Part shown: piece after piece, positions 48,877 to 59,381 of the stretch
How the letters are laid out: each line of letters opens with the position of its first letter
Numbering within the stretch: position 1 is the stretch's first letter
Source of the DNA: Burkholderia sp. HI2500
GTDB taxonomy: Bacteria > Pseudomonadota > Gammaproteobacteria > Burkholderiales > Burkholderiaceae
DNA length: 64,000 nucleotides
Reading direction: 5' to 3'
NCBI RefSeq assembly: GCF_002223055.1
Contig: NZ_NKFL01000005.1
Location: 558,001-622,000, forward strand
Program-made: the position numbers and the translations under genes
The notes under the pieces: generated by a model
Database searches by the model: none
The model's input: only the letters and a program-made list of their open reading frames with translations
Told to the model about the DNA's origin: nothing

Positions 48877-49412
48877 TGAGCGCAGCGCTGACTGCGGCCG
48901 AACGCGCGAGCCGCGTGAAGCTGATGATTTTCGACGTCGACGGTGTGCTGACCGACGGCGGCCTGCTGTTTACCGCGGCCGGCGACGCGATGAAGTCGTT
49001 CAATTCGCTCGACGGCCACGGCGTGAAGCTGCTCGGCGAAGCCGGCATCGCGACCGCGATCATCACGGGCCGCCGCTCGGAGATCGTCGCGGCGCGTGCG
49101 AAGGAAATGAAGATCGCGCACCTGTTCCAGGGCGTCGAAAACAAGCTCACCGTGTTCACCGACCTGATCGCCTCGCTCGGCCTCACCGCCGACCAGTGCG
49201 GCTACATGGGCGACGACTGGCCCGACCTGCCCGTGATGCTGCGCTGCGGCTTCGCGACGGCCCCCGCGAACGCGCATCCCGAGGTGATCGCCCGCGCGCA
49301 CTGGGTGGCCGAGGCCCGCGGCGGCCATGGCGCCGTCCGCGAAGTCTGCGACGCGATCCTGCGCGCGCAGCGCCGCTACGACGCGCTGCTCGCGGCCGCC
49401 TGCGGAGCCTGA
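48876..49412 (+). CDS. kdsC: KDO-8-phosphate phosphatase
   Basis: A 178-residue HAD-superfamily C0-type phosphatase without a cap. Motif I is MIFDVDGVLTDG with both aspartates, motif II is ITGRRS, motif III the lysine in EMKIAHLF/QGVENK, and motif IV YMGDDWPDLPVM. It removes phosphate from KDO-8-P. It follows kdsD with a TGATG overlap. Confidence 0.95.
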   Translation: MSAALTAAERASRVKLMIFDVDGVLTDGGLLFTAAGDAMKSFNSLDGHGVKLLGEAGIATAIITGRRSEIVAARAKEMKIAHLFQGVENKLTVFTDLIASLGLTADQCGYMGDDWPDLPVMLRCGFATAPANAHPEVIARAHWVAEARGGHGAVREVCDAILRAQRRYDALLAAACGA

Positions 49413-49415
49413 CGG

Positions 49416-50030
49416 ATGAACACGCATTTCCGTTGGACCCAGTTGCTGCCGCTCGTCGCGGTCGCCGCGCTCGCGGGCATCACCTGGTGGCTGCTGCAGG
49501 CCACGCTGCCGCCGCCCGGCGAGGGCACCGTGCAGCCGAAGCGCCACACGCCCGACTATTTCGCCGACAACTTCTCGGTCACCGAGCTCGACCAGTCGGG
49601 CGCGACCCAGTACCGGCTGACGGCCGCGAAGCTGATCCATTACGAAGACACCGAAGACAGCGATCTGACCGATCCGGCCATGCGCGCGTTCCAGCCCGGC
49701 AAGCCGGTCGTGACGACCACCTCGAAGCGCGGCACCGTCAACGGCGACGTGTCGATCGTCGACTTGTACGACGACGCGCGCATCCTGCGCGCGGCCGGCG
49801 GCGGCGATCCGCAGATGCAGGCTGATTCCCAGCATTTCCGGATCTTCGTCAATGACGATGTGATCCAGACCGAAAAGCCGGTTAAACTTCAGCGCGGCCT
49901 GTCGCTCGTCAACGCGACCGACGGCATGAAGTACAACAACGTCACCCGGGTCATCGAGCTTTACGGCAACGTGCGCGGCACGATCGCCGCGCAGGACACG
50001 TCCGGCGGCTCGAAAGCTCAACCCAAGTGA
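49416..50030 (+). CDS. lptC: LPS export protein LptC
   Basis: A 204-residue bitopic inner-membrane protein: one N-terminal helix (LLPLVAVAALAGITWWLLQ) and a periplasmic LptC domain with HTPDYFADNFSVTELDQSG. It links the LptBFG transporter to periplasmic LptA in LPS transport. It begins three bases after kdsC and is followed by lptA. Confidence 0.94.
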   Translation: MNTHFRWTQLLPLVAVAALAGITWWLLQATLPPPGEGTVQPKRHTPDYFADNFSVTELDQSGATQYRLTAAKLIHYEDTEDSDLTDPAMRAFQPGKPVVTTTSKRGTVNGDVSIVDLYDDARILRAAGGGDPQMQADSQHFRIFVNDDVIQTEKPVKLQRGLSLVNATDGMKYNNVTRVIELYGNVRGTIAAQDTSGGSKAQPK

Positions 50031-50050
50031 CGCATCCCTCACGTGACTGC

Positions 50051-50716
50051 ATGAACGAATCGTTCCCTCGACAGATTTCCGGCGGCGCTGCGCGCGCCGT
50101 CCGCGCCGCGCTTGCCGCGACGCTCGTGGCGCTCCCGCTGGTCGGGCTGGCGCCGCTCGCCCATGCCGAGAAGGCCGACCAAGGCAAGCCGATCAACGTC
50201 GAGGCCGACAACCTGACCTATGACGACCTGAAGCAGGTCACGGTCGCGACCGGCAACGTCGTGATCACGAAGGGCACGATCATCATCAAGGGCGATCGCG
50301 TCGAAGTGCGCCAGGACCCGGAAGGCTATCAGTACGCCACTTCGTTCGGCAGCGGCAAGAAGCACGCGACGTTCCGCCAGAAGCGCGAAGGCCTCGACGA
50401 GTACATCGACGGCGACGCCGAGCGCATCGACTACGACGGCAAGCAGGACCTGACCACGCTGACCACCGCCGCGACCGTGCGCCGCCTGCAGGGTACGTCG
50501 ACCGTCGCCGATACCGTGCACGGCAGCGTGATCACGTACGACGGCCAGCGCGACTTCTACACCGCGAAGGGCGGCAAGGACGTCGCCGCGCCGGGCAACC
50601 CGAACGGCCGCGTGCGCGCGATGCTGTCGCCGAAGAACGGCGGCCCCGCGCCGCTGAACGGCGCGCCCGCAAAGCTGTCGCCGTCGACCACGATCCAGGG
50701 GGCGCCGGGCCAATGA
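50051..50716 (+). CDS. lptA: LPS transport periplasmic protein LptA
   Basis: A 221-residue protein with a signal peptide ([16 protein letters not shown]) and an OstA-type beta-jellyroll: [27 protein letters not shown], then [18 protein letters not shown]. LptA forms the bridge carrying LPS across the periplasm. The ATG at 50051 is chosen; a GTG at 50027 overlapping the lptC stop would add eight residues and cannot be ruled out. The C-terminal ~35 residues are Pro/Ala/Gly-rich. Confidence 0.93.
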   Translation: MNESFPRQISGGAARAVRAALAATLVALPLVGLAPLAHAEKADQGKPINVEADNLTYDDLKQVTVATGNVVITKGTIIIKGDRVEVRQDPEGYQYATSFGSGKKHATFRQKREGLDEYIDGDAERIDYDGKQDLTTLTTAATVRRLQGTSTVADTVHGSVITYDGQRDFYTAKGGKDVAAPGNPNGRVRAMLSPKNGGPAPLNGAPAKLSPSTTIQGAPGQ

Positions 50717-51489
50717 ACGCGCTACCGAACCGCCAGCCGGCCGGCACGACGAGCTCGCTCGTCGTCCGCAACCTGAAGAAGCGCTACGGCTCGCGCACGG
50801 TCGTCAAGGACGTGTCGCTCGACGTGAAGAGCGGCGAAGTCGTCGGCCTGCTCGGCCCGAACGGCGCCGGCAAGACCACGTCGTTCTACATGATCGTCGG
50901 CCTGGTGCCGCTCGACGCGGGCGAGATCTCGCTGAACGGCAGCTCGATCAGCCTGCTGCCGATCCACAAGCGCGCGTCGCTCGGCCTGTCGTACCTGCCG
51001 CAGGAAGCGTCCGTGTTCCGCAAGCTGACCGTCGAGGAGAACATCCGCGCGGTGCTCGAACTGCAGCACGGCGAAGACGGCAAGCGGCTGTCGAAGGACG
51101 CGATCTCGTCGCGCGCCGAAGCGCTGCTCGACGAGCTGCAGATCGGCCACCTGCGCGAGAACCCCGCGCTGTCGCTGTCGGGCGGCGAACGGCGCCGGGT
51201 CGAAATCGCGCGCGCGCTGGCCACCAACCCGAACTTCATCCTGCTTGACGAACCGTTCGCCGGCGTCGACCCGATCGCGGTGCTCGAGATCCAGAAGATC
51301 GTCAAGTTCCTGAAGCAGCGTAACATCGGCGTGCTGATTACCGATCACAACGTCCGCGAAACGCTCGGCATCTGCGACCACGCCTACATCATCAGCGACG
51401 GCTCGGTGCTCGCCGCCGGCGCGCCAAGCGAAATCATCGAAAACGAAAGCGTACGCCGCGTGTACCTCGGCGAACACTTCCGGATGTAA
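50713..51489 (+). CDS. lptB: LPS export ABC transporter ATP-binding protein LptB
   Basis: A 258-residue ABC ATPase: Walker [11 protein letters not shown] near residue 43, the signature [15 protein letters not shown], Walker [14 protein letters not shown], and the H-loop ITDHNVRET. It drives LPS extraction with LptFG. The ATG overlaps the lptA stop as ATGA. rpoN follows 159 bases on. Confidence 0.97.
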   Translation: MNALPNRQPAGTTSSLVVRNLKKRYGSRTVVKDVSLDVKSGEVVGLLGPNGAGKTTSFYMIVGLVPLDAGEISLNGSSISLLPIHKRASLGLSYLPQEASVFRKLTVEENIRAVLELQHGEDGKRLSKDAISSRAEALLDELQIGHLRENPALSLSGGERRRVEIARALATNPNFILLDEPFAGVDPIAVLEIQKIVKFLKQRNIGVLITDHNVRETLGICDHAYIISDGSVLAAGAPSEIIENESVRRVYLGEHFRM

Positions 51490-51648
51490 CTCCTCCTCGT
51501 GGCTGGCTGCACCCCGTCCGGCGTCGCCGCGCGGGGCCGCGCCCCGCTTCGCGGCCATGCCCGCGGCCGGGCGGCGCGCCGCGCGTAATCGCGGATGGCT
51601 CAACGCGCCTGGGTCGTGGCAAACTGCCGGTATGACTCCCTCCTTGCC

Positions 51649-53154
51649 ATGAAAGCCAGCCTTCAACTCCGCCTGTCGCAACATCTGGCGCTGACGCCCC
51701 AGCTACAGCAGTCGATCCGGCTCCTGCAGTTGTCGACGCTCGAATTGCAGCAGGAAGTCGCGATGGCCGTCGCGCAGAACCCGCTGCTCGAGAACGAGGA
51801 TGAATGGATCGCGAGCCCGCTGCGTGTCGCTGCGGACGGATCGCTGATCGCGCAGACGCCTCCCGCGCAGAACACCGAGCCCGCAGCGACCAACGGCAGC
51901 AGTTCGTCGAGCGATCGTGCCGAGCGCGACGAGCCGGCCGGCGCGGACGAATACGACGGTTATGCATCCGGCGACGGCAACAACGGCCCGCAGTGGAACC
52001 TCGACGAATACGGCCGCTCGAGCGGCGCATCCGACGACGACGACCTCCCGCCGCTGCAGGTGCAGGAAGCGGCGACGTCGCTGCGCGACCACCTGTCCGC
52101 GCAGTTGCGCGTCACGCAGGCCGGCCCGCGCGACCGCGCGCTCGTGATGTTCCTGATCGAATCGCTCGACGACGACGGCTACCTGACCGCCACGCTCGAT
52201 GAAGTGCTCGCCGACCTGCCGCCCGAGCTGGAGATCGACTGCGACGAACTGAACGCGGCGCTCGCGCTGCTGCACAGCTTCGATCCGGCCGGGGTCGGTG
52301 CCCGTTCGGCATCCGAATGCCTGAAGCTGCAGTTGCTGCGCCTCGATCCGTCCCCGACACGCACGCTCGCGCTCGAGATCGTGTCGCAGCATCTCGAGCT
52401 GCTCGCCGCCCGCGACTTCACGCGGCTGCGCAAGCATCTGAAGGCGAGCGACGACGCGCTGCGCGACGCGCACACGCTGATCCGCTCGCTGGAGCCGTTC
52501 CCCGGCGCCGCATACGGCAAGGCCGAGGCCGACTACGTCGTGCCCGACATCATCGTGAAGAAGGCCGGCCAGGGATGGCTCGCGGAGCTCAATCCGGAGG
52601 TCGTGCCGCGCCTGCGGATCAACAACCTTTACGCGAACATCCTGCGCAACAGCCGCGGCGATCCGTCGGCCGGTTCGCTCAAGCAGCAGCTCCAGGAAGC
52701 ACGCTGGCTGATCAAGAACATCCAGCAGCGTTTCGACACGATCCTGCGTGTCGCGCAGGCCATTGTCGAGCGTCAAAAGAACTTCTTTGCGCACGGTGAA
52801 ATTGCCATGCGCCCCTTGGTTTTGCGGGAAATTGCTGATACGCTGGGCCTACACGAGTCGACTGTCAGCCGTGTGACAACCGGGAAGTACATGCTGACCC
52901 CGTTCGGGACGCTTGAATTTAAGTACTTCTTCGGATCTCACGTCTCGACCGACACCGGTGGCGCCGCTTCGTCGACAGCCATCCGAGCCCTCATCAAGCA
53001 ACTGATAGGAGCTGAAGACCCTAAATCGCCACTTTCGGACAGCCGCATTGCCGAGCTGCTGGCAGAACAGGGATTCGTGGTCGCGCGCCGCACGGTTGCG
53101 AAGTATCGCGAAGCCCTCAAGATCCCGGCAGTGAATCTGCGCAAGTCTCTTTAA
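51649..53154 (+). CDS. rpoN: RNA polymerase sigma-54 factor
   Basis: A 501-residue sigma-54. The Gln/Leu-rich activator-interacting region is at 1-50 ([21 protein letters not shown]), an acidic region follows, then the core-binding domain, the HTH ([15 protein letters not shown]) and the RpoN box [10 protein letters not shown] at residues 479-488. It directs transcription from -24/-12 promoters with enhancer-binding proteins. The ATG at 51649 gives the family-standard N-terminus; an in-frame ATG 18 codons earlier does not. Confidence 0.97.
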   Translation: MKASLQLRLSQHLALTPQLQQSIRLLQLSTLELQQEVAMAVAQNPLLENEDEWIASPLRVAADGSLIAQTPPAQNTEPAATNGSSSSSDRAERDEPAGADEYDGYASGDGNNGPQWNLDEYGRSSGASDDDDLPPLQVQEAATSLRDHLSAQLRVTQAGPRDRALVMFLIESLDDDGYLTATLDEVLADLPPELEIDCDELNAALALLHSFDPAGVGARSASECLKLQLLRLDPSPTRTLALEIVSQHLELLAARDFTRLRKHLKASDDALRDAHTLIRSLEPFPGAAYGKAEADYVVPDIIVKKAGQGWLAELNPEVVPRLRINNLYANILRNSRGDPSAGSLKQQLQEARWLIKNIQQRFDTILRVAQAIVERQKNFFAHGEIAMRPLVLREIADTLGLHESTVSRVTTGKYMLTPFGTLEFKYFFGSHVSTDTGGAASSTAIRALIKQLIGAEDPKSPLSDSRIAELLAEQGFVVARRTVAKYREALKIPAVNLRKSL

Positions 53155-53313
53155 GCCTGCTGCCTGCCCGGCGGCAGGCGTGTCCCGACCACCGCGCACA
53201 CGGGGAACAGGCCGGGCGACCTGTCCGCGATACGCCGCCTTCATGCGGCACGGGCAAGTCGACCGGAGCGCCGCCTCGATGCGGCCGGGTGGTCACTCGC
53301 TTGGAGAAGCACT

Positions 53314-53673
53314 ATGAACCTGAAGATCAGTGGACATCATCTCGAAGTCACGCCTGCAATTCGCGAATACGTGATCACCAAGCTGGACCGGGTGCTACGG
53401 CATAGCGATCAGGTGATCGATGGCACTGTGATCCTCTCGGTCGACAACCACAAGGAAAAGGACAAGCAGCAGCGCGCGGAAATCAACCTGCACCTGAAGG
53501 GCAAGGACATCTTCGTCGAAAGCGCGAACGGTAACCTGTATGCAGCGATCGACCTGCTGATCGACAAGCTGGATCGCCAGGTCGTCAAGCACATGGAGCG
53601 TCTGCAAACGCACGCGCACGACCCGATCAAGCTTCAACCGTCGATCGACCAGATCGAACTGCCGCCGCAATAA
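53314..53673 (+). CDS. hpf: Ribosome hibernation promoting factor (short HPF)
   Basis: A 119-residue HPF/YfiA-type protein ([41 protein letters not shown]). It binds the 30S subunit at the decoding centre and helps form 100S dimers in stationary phase. It is downstream of rpoN, as in E. coli. GGAG precedes the ATG. A strong terminator follows it. Confidence 0.95.
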   Translation: MNLKISGHHLEVTPAIREYVITKLDRVLRHSDQVIDGTVILSVDNHKEKDKQQRAEINLHLKGKDIFVESANGNLYAAIDLLIDKLDRQVVKHMERLQTHAHDPIKLQPSIDQIELPPQ

Positions 53674-53694
53674 CCTTCACCGCAACACACACGT

Positions 53695-53720
53695 CGCCCG
53701 GTTCGCCGGGCGTTTTTTTT
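53695..53720 (+). terminator. Intrinsic terminator after hpf
   Basis: Seven-pair stem CGCCCGG/CCGGGCG with TTCG loop and eight Ts. Confidence 0.88.
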
Positions 53721-53781
53721 GCGACTCCGCGCAGGGGTGCAACCGGTCCGTCCGCGCTGCGCCACGCACGCGGCTGTGCTC

Positions 53782-53787
53782 TATAAT
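53782..53787 (+). promoter_or_regulatory. Consensus -10 box ahead of ptsN
   Basis: A perfect TATAAT, 62 bases after the hpf terminator. Seventeen bases upstream is GCGCCA, a poor -35. It would give the ptsN-hprK-rapZ group its own promoter, independent of rpoN. Confidence 0.45.
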
Positions 53788-53925
53788 GTTCCGGTTATCG
53801 CCGGGGGGCGCTGGATGCGGTAGCTGCCTTGCAGGTTGCCGATGCCGAACGCCTTGATATCGCCGAACATGGATAGTCAGTCTGCCGCCGCAAGGAGACC
53901 CCAGGCCGCCCAATCGCCTGCCAAC

Positions 53926-54381
53926 ATGAATCGCCTAGCCAAAATCCTGCCCATAGAGAACGTCGTCATCGACCTCTCAGTCACCAGCAAGAAACGCGTG
54001 TTCGAACAAGCCGGGCTGATGTTCGAGAATCAGAACGGCATCGCCCGCAGCACCGTCACGGACAACCTGTTCGCGCGCGAGCGCCTCGGCTCGACCGGGC
54101 TCGGCGAAGGCGTCGCGATTCCGCACGGGCGCATCAAGGGGCTCAAGCACCCGCTCGCCGCGTTCGTCCGGCTCGCCGATGCGATCCCGTTCGAAGCCCC
54201 CGACGGCCAGCCGGTCGGTCTCCTGATCTTCCTGCTCGTGCCCGAGCAAGCCACCCAGCAGCACCTCGAGATCCTGTCGGAAATCGCGCAACTGCTGTCC
54301 GATCGCGACGCGCGCGAGCGTCTGCACAACGAAACGGATATCGCCGAGTTGCATCGCCTGCTCACTCAGTGGCAACCTTGA
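53926..54381 (+). CDS. ptsN: Nitrogen-PTS EIIA protein (PtsN)
   Basis: A 151-residue EIIA of the fructose/nitrogen family. The phosphorylated histidine is H67 in AIPHGRI. It receives phosphate from NPr/EINtr and regulates K+ transport and other targets. The start at 53926 gives the usual PtsN length and N-terminus; an earlier ATG at 53869 would add 19 residues without homology. It lies upstream of hprK and rapZ, as in most beta-proteobacteria. Confidence 0.93.
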   Translation: MNRLAKILPIENVVIDLSVTSKKRVFEQAGLMFENQNGIARSTVTDNLFARERLGSTGLGEGVAIPHGRIKGLKHPLAAFVRLADAIPFEAPDGQPVGLLIFLLVPEQATQQHLEILSEIAQLLSDRDARERLHNETDIAELHRLLTQWQP

Positions 54382-54510
54382 GTTGATCCGGGCGGAATAT
54401 TTTCCCGTACGCGGCGGCACACGCCGCCGTTCAGGGCCGCCCGGCGCCGGCCCGGCATGGCGACGTCCGTCGCCGCGCGCACGCACCGGCCCATTGGAGT
54501 GACGAGAGTC

Positions 54511-55479
54511 ATGGATACGTCCAGCATCAACGCCCAGAGCATCTTCGACGACAACGCGGCCACGCTGAAACTGAGCTGGCTGACGGGGCATGAAGGCTGG
54601 GAGCGCGGTTTTTCGGCCGACACCGTCGGCAATGCAACCTCGAGCGCCGACCTGGTCGGCCACCTGAACCTGATCCACCCGAACCGGATCCAGGTGCTCG
54701 GCGAAGCGGAAATCGACTACTACCAGCGGCAAACCGACGAAGACCGCTCGCGCCACATGGCCGAGCTGATCGCGCTCGAGCCGCCGTTCCTCGTCGTCGC
54801 CGGCGGCGCCGCGGCGCCGCCCGAACTCGTGCTGCGCTGCACGCGCTCGTCGACCCCGCTGTTCACCACGCCGATGTCGGCCGCCGCGGTGATCGACAGC
54901 CTGCGGCTCTACATGTCGCGCATCCTCGCGCCGCGCGCGACGCTGCACGGCGTGTTCATCGACATCCTCGGGATGGGCGTGCTGCTGACCGGCGATTCGG
55001 GCCTCGGCAAGAGCGAGCTCGGCCTCGAGCTGATCAGCCGCGGCCACGGCCTCGTCGCCGACGACGCGGTCGATTTCGTTCGACTTGGCCCCGATTTCGT
55101 CGAAGGGCGCTGCCCGCCGCTGCTGCAGAACCTGCTCGAAGTGCGCGGTCTGGGCCTGCTCGACATCAAGACGATCTTCGGCGAAACCGCCGTGCGGCGG
55201 AAAATGAAGCTGAAGCTGATCGTCCAGCTCGTGCGGCGCCCCGACGGCGAATTCCAGCGCCTGCCGCTCGAAAGCCAGACGGTCGACGTGCTCGGCCTGC
55301 CGATCAGCAAGGTCACGATCCAGGTCGCGGCCGGCCGCAACCTCGCGGTGCTCGTCGAGGCTGCTGTCCGGAACACGATCCTGCAGTTGCGCGGAATCGA
55401 CACGTTGCGCGATTTCATGGATCGGCAACGACTCGCGATGCAAGATCCCGACAGTCAGTTCCCCGGCAAACTGGTGTAA
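54511..55479 (+). CDS. hprK: HPr kinase/phosphorylase
   Basis: A 322-residue HprK. The Walker [10 protein letters not shown] is at residues 161-169 and the HprK signature region [16 protein letters not shown] follows. It phosphorylates a serine on HPr and can remove it with inorganic phosphate. In gram-negative bacteria it sits with ptsN and rapZ. The ATG at 54511 has GAGAG upstream. Confidence 0.95.
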   Translation: MDTSSINAQSIFDDNAATLKLSWLTGHEGWERGFSADTVGNATSSADLVGHLNLIHPNRIQVLGEAEIDYYQRQTDEDRSRHMAELIALEPPFLVVAGGAAAPPELVLRCTRSSTPLFTTPMSAAAVIDSLRLYMSRILAPRATLHGVFIDILGMGVLLTGDSGLGKSELGLELISRGHGLVADDAVDFVRLGPDFVEGRCPPLLQNLLEVRGLGLLDIKTIFGETAVRRKMKLKLIVQLVRRPDGEFQRLPLESQTVDVLGLPISKVTIQVAAGRNLAVLVEAAVRNTILQLRGIDTLRDFMDRQRLAMQDPDSQFPGKLV

Positions 55480-55553
55480 CCGCACGCGCCGGCCACGCAA
55501 CGCCGACGCGTCGAGCCGGTGCTATGATGAAACGTCAGGATTCTCTGCTTCCC

Positions 55554-56462
55554 ATGCGCATCGTCCTCATCACCGGCATCTCCGGCTCAGGCAAGTCCGT
55601 CGCGCTGAACGCGCTCGAAGACGCAGGCTATTACTGCGTCGACAACCTGCCGCCGCACGTGCTTCCCGAACTCGCCCGCTACCTCGCCGAGGATGGCCAG
55701 CACCGGCTCGCGGTCGCGATCGACGCGCGCTCGAGCGCGTCGCTCGACGAAATGCCCGGCCTGATCCGCGACCTGTCGCGCGAGCACGACGTGCGCGTGC
55801 TGTTCCTCAACGCGAGCACCCAGGCGCTGATCCAGCGCTTCTCCGAGACGCGCCGCCGCCATCCGCTGTCCGGCTCGCTGTCGCACGATGCGGACGTCGG
55901 CCTGCTGTCGTCGCTCGAGGAAGCGATCGAGCGCGAACGCCACCTCGTCGCGCCGCTCGCCGAATTCGGCCACCAGATCGACACCAGCACGCTGCGCGCG
56001 AACGCGCTGCGGACGTGGGTCAAGCGCTTCATCGAGCAGAAGAACAACGACCTGATGGTGATGTTCGAATCGTTCGGCTTCAAGCGCGGCGTGCCGCTCG
56101 ACGCCGACCTGATGTTCGACGTGCGCGCGCTGCCGAATCCGTACTACGACCACCAGTTGCGCCCGCTCACCGGGCTCGACCAGCCGGTCATCGCCTTTCT
56201 CGACGCACTGCCGATCGTCCACCAGATGATCGACGACATCCATGCGTTCCTGATGAAATGGCTGCCGCACTTCCGCGATGACAACCGCAGCTACCTGACC
56301 GTCGCCATTGGCTGCACCGGTGGGCAGCATCGGTCGGTGTTCATCGCGGAAACGCTCGCCGCGCGCCTTGCGCACGACGCGAACGTGATCGTGCGGCATC
56401 GTGACGCGCCAGTGGATGTCGACGCGTCGTCGCGGCTCGTCTCCGAGGTCGACCGACCCTAG
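55554..56462 (+). CDS. rapZ: RNase adapter protein RapZ
   Basis: A 302-residue RapZ-type protein. P-loop GISGSGKS at residues 8-15, then [15 protein letters not shown]; the C-terminal half has [14 protein letters not shown], the RNA-binding/nucleotide-binding region. In enterobacteria it targets GlmZ/GlmY sRNA processing to control glmS. Whether that pathway exists in Burkholderia is unknown. The start at 55554 gives the standard MRIVLITG; an ATG ten codons earlier is possible. Confidence 0.93.
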   Translation: MRIVLITGISGSGKSVALNALEDAGYYCVDNLPPHVLPELARYLAEDGQHRLAVAIDARSSASLDEMPGLIRDLSREHDVRVLFLNASTQALIQRFSETRRRHPLSGSLSHDADVGLLSSLEEAIERERHLVAPLAEFGHQIDTSTLRANALRTWVKRFIEQKNNDLMVMFESFGFKRGVPLDADLMFDVRALPNPYYDHQLRPLTGLDQPVIAFLDALPIVHQMIDDIHAFLMKWLPHFRDDNRSYLTVAIGCTGGQHRSVFIAETLAARLAHDANVIVRHRDAPVDVDASSRLVSEVDRP

Positions 56463-56489
56463 CGACGCCCGCCCCAACGCCCGCGCGCC

Positions 56490-57125
56490 ATGTCCTCCCT
56501 ATCGACCACCCTGATCGACCTGCCGCTGTTTCCGCTGCACACGGTGCTGTTTCCGGGGGGCCTGCTCCCGCTCAAGGTGTTCGAGGCGCGCTATCTCGAC
56601 ATGGCCCGCGCGTGCCTGCGCGACGACGCACCGTTCGGCGTGTGCCTGCTGAAGAGCGGGCCGGAAGTCGCGCAGGACGGCGCCGTATCGGTGCCCGAGA
56701 CCATCGGCTGCATGGCGCGCATCACCGAATGCGATACCGGTGAATTCGGCATGCTGTACCTGCAGGCGGTCGGCACGCAGCGTTTCGAGCTGCTGTCGTA
56801 CCGCGTCGAAGGCAACGGGCTGCTGGTCGGCATCGCGGAGCCGCTGCCCGACGACATCCCGCTCGAAGGCGAGCAGTCACTCGCGCAGTTCGGCTCGTGC
56901 GCCGAGGTGCTCGAGCGCATCATCGACGCGCTGAAGAAGTCCGATCCGGAGAAGATGCCGTTCGGCGAACCGTTCCGCCTCGATGATCCGAGCTGGGTAT
57001 CGAACCGTCTCGCGGAACTGCTGCCGCTCGACCTGCGCGCGCGGCAGAAGCTGATGGAGTTTCCGGACGTCGGCGCGCGCATCGATGCCGTGCACCACGT
57101 GCTCGACCGGCATGGCTGGTTATAG
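56490..57125 (+). CDS. LON N-terminal (PUA-like) domain protein
   Basis: A 211-residue protein consisting of a Lon substrate-binding domain alone: LPLFPLHTVLFPGGLLPLKVFEARYLDMARACL and ITECDTGEFGMLYLQAVGTQRFELL. There is no ATPase or protease part. The function is unknown; it may bind misfolded peptides. It follows rapZ by 27 bases. Confidence 0.87.
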   Translation: MSSLSTTLIDLPLFPLHTVLFPGGLLPLKVFEARYLDMARACLRDDAPFGVCLLKSGPEVAQDGAVSVPETIGCMARITECDTGEFGMLYLQAVGTQRFELLSYRVEGNGLLVGIAEPLPDDIPLEGEQSLAQFGSCAEVLERIIDALKKSDPEKMPFGEPFRLDDPSWVSNRLAELLPLDLRARQKLMEFPDVGARIDAVHHVLDRHGWL

Positions 57126-57339
57126 CGTGCCCGGGACCTGTCGCTTTGCCTGAGCTATCCGGGAGAGGGCATCCCACGAGGGGCTTCCGTCCGGGCGAAA
57201 AGCCGGGCCGGCGTTTCCCGAATCACCCCAGACAGCCATTTCGCGCCAGCCAACCCAAGGCGACTTCCGTCGGCACGAAAAACCACGAGCGTCCGACGTC
57301 TCCCTGAAAACGCGGCATGCGCCGCGCCTCTCCCCTTCG

Positions 57340-58443
57340 TTACAGCAGCGGCCCGCTCAGCGCATCGAGCAGCTTGCGCACGGGCGCCGGCACGCCGTAC
57401 GCGTCGAGCCGGCTCAGCGGCACCCAGGCGGTGTCCGCGTCCCGCGCGCCGGCAGGCAGGCCGCCGTCGGCCATGTCGCTCAGCCGCGGCTCGATCTCGA
57501 GCCGGAAATGCGTGAACGTGTGCGTGAGCGGCGCGAGCGGCACCGTGCCGCCGCCGCCGAAGCCGCGTGCGAGTTCCGCGAGCGCGGCGTCGCCGTCCGC
57601 CTGCGGCAGGCTCCACAGCCCGCCCCAGATGCCGGTCGGCGGCCGCCGCTCGAGCAGCACGGCGTCACCGTCGCGCAGCACGAGCATCCAGGTCTTGCGG
57701 GTCGGCACGGCCTTCTTCGGCCGGGCGGCCGGCAGTTCGCGCTGGCGGCCCGTCGATTGCGCGACGCAGTCGCCCGCGAACGGGCAGCGCGCGCAATCGG
57801 GCTTGCCGCGCACGCACAGCGTCGCGCCGAGATCCATCAGCCCCTGCGTGTACGCGCTGACGTCGGCCGCGTTCGCGGCGTCGGGCAACAGCGATTCGGC
57901 GAGCGCCCACATGTCGTTCTCGACACGCTTCTCGCCCGGGAAGCCCTCGACGCCGAACACCCGCGCAAGCACGCGCTTCACGTTGCCGTCGAGGATCGTC
58001 GCGCGCGCGCCGTACGCGAACGACGCGATCGCCGCGGCCGTCGAACGGCCGATGCCCGGCAATTCGGCCAGCGCGTCGGGCGTCGCCGGGAACGCACCAC
58101 CGTGCTCGGCGACGACGACCTGCGCGCAGCGATGCAGGTTGCGCGCGCGCGAGTAGTAGCCGAGCCCCGCCCAGAGCGCCATCACGTCGTCGGTCGGCGC
58201 GGCCGCGAGCGCGGCGACGTCGGGGTAGCGTTCGAGAAAGCGCGTGTAATACGGGATGACGGTCGATACCTGCGTCTGCTGCAGCATGATTTCCGACAGC
58301 CAGATCCGGTACGGATCACGGGTGTTCTGCCACGGCAGGTCGTGGCGGCCATGCTCGCGCTGCCAGGCGACCAGGCGCGTGGCGAACGTGCGATGCAGCG
58401 GCGTGACGGGGAACGGAGCGGGGGCGATGCGGGGAGGCTTCAA
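57340..58443 (-). CDS. mutY: Adenine DNA glycosylase MutY
   Basis: A 367-residue MutY. HhH-GPD motif LPGIGRSTAAAIASFAYG with the catalytic aspartate region following, the [4Fe-4S] loop C-x6-C-x2-C-x5-C (CVRGKPDCARCPFAGDC), and a C-terminal Nudix-like domain that recognises 8-oxoG. It removes A mispaired with 8-oxoG. The only usable start is TTG at 58443, without a clear ribosome-binding site. mutM lies 24 bases upstream, so the pair is one operon. Confidence 0.93.
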   Translation of the reverse strand: MKPPRIAPAPFPVTPLHRTFATRLVAWQREHGRHDLPWQNTRDPYRIWLSEIMLQQTQVSTVIPYYTRFLERYPDVAALAAAPTDDVMALWAGLGYYSRARNLHRCAQVVVAEHGGAFPATPDALAELPGIGRSTAAAIASFAYGARATILDGNVKRVLARVFGVEGFPGEKRVENDMWALAESLLPDAANAADVSAYTQGLMDLGATLCVRGKPDCARCPFAGDCVAQSTGRQRELPAARPKKAVPTRKTWMLVLRDGDAVLLERRPPTGIWGGLWSLPQADGDAALAELARGFGGGGTVPLAPLTHTFTHFRLEIEPRLSDMADGGLPAGARDADTAWVPLSRLDAYGVPAPVRKLLDALSGPLL

Positions 58444-58467
58444 GTTATCTAATTGTGGAAAAAGGTT

Positions 58468-59295
58468 TCAACGCTGGCAGGTCGGACAGAAATAGGTCGA
58501 CCGCTGACCCTGCACGATCTGGCGGATCGGCGTGTTGCATACGCGGCATGGCTGGCCCGCACGGTCGTAGACGAAGCAGTCGAGCTGGAAATAGCCGCTT
58601 TCGCCGTTGCTGCCGACGAAATCGCGCAATGTGCTGCCGCCGCGCTCGATCGCGTCGGCAAGCGTCGCGCGCACAGCGTCGGCCAGACGCTCGTAGCGCG
58701 GCAGCGACACCTTGCCGGCGGCCGTCGTCGGCCGGATGCCGGCGCGAAACAGGCTCTCCGACGCATAGATGTTGCCGACGCCGACGACCATGTCGCCCGC
58801 GAGCAGCGCCTGCTTGACCGACACGGTGCGTCCGCGCGTGCGCGCGTGCAGCAGCGCGCCGGTGAACGCCGGCGAGAACGGCTCGACGCCGAGGCTCGCG
58901 AGGAGCGGATGCGCATGCACGTCGCCCGCTTCGCGCGGGTGCCACAGCACCGCGCCGAAGCGACGCGGATCGCGGAACCGCAACACGAATTCGTCGAAGA
59001 TCCAGTCGATGTGGTCGTGCTTCGCGGCGACCGGCACGCCGGCCGCGGGCAGCACGCGCAGCGTGCCCGTCATGCCGAGGTGGACGATGAACCAGCCCGC
59101 GTCGACCTCGAACAGCAGGTACTTGCCGCGACGCTCGACGGCGCGCACCTCGCGCGCGCGCAACTGCTCGGCGAGCCCCGCCGGGACGGGCCAGCGCAGC
59201 ATCTCGGTACGGACGTCGACACGCTCGACGCGGCGGCCCGCGACAAAGGGCTCGATGCCCCGGCGCGTGACTTCGACTTCTGGCAACTCTGGCAT
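58468..59295 (-). CDS. mutM: Formamidopyrimidine-DNA glycosylase MutM
   Basis: A 275-residue Fpg. The N-terminal PELPEVE provides the catalytic Pro2 and Glu3; the H2TH region ([16 protein letters not shown]) is intact; and the zinc finger [24 protein letters not shown] ends the protein. It excises 8-oxoG. It precedes mutY; together they form the GO repair system. The start at 59295 is fixed by the mature Pro2. Confidence 0.96.
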   Translation of the reverse strand: MPELPEVEVTRRGIEPFVAGRRVERVDVRTEMLRWPVPAGLAEQLRAREVRAVERRGKYLLFEVDAGWFIVHLGMTGTLRVLPAAGVPVAAKHDHIDWIFDEFVLRFRDPRRFGAVLWHPREAGDVHAHPLLASLGVEPFSPAFTGALLHARTRGRTVSVKQALLAGDMVVGVGNIYASESLFRAGIRPTTAAGKVSLPRYERLADAVRATLADAIERGGSTLRDFVGSNGESGYFQLDCFVYDRAGQPCRVCNTPIRQIVQGQRSTYFCPTCQR

Positions 59296-59381
59296 GTTTT
59301 GCGGGTCTGAGACTGGATTCACGATCGTGCGTGTATTGTAGCGAGCGCGTTACAATCGGTTGAAACATCGAACGGATTTCC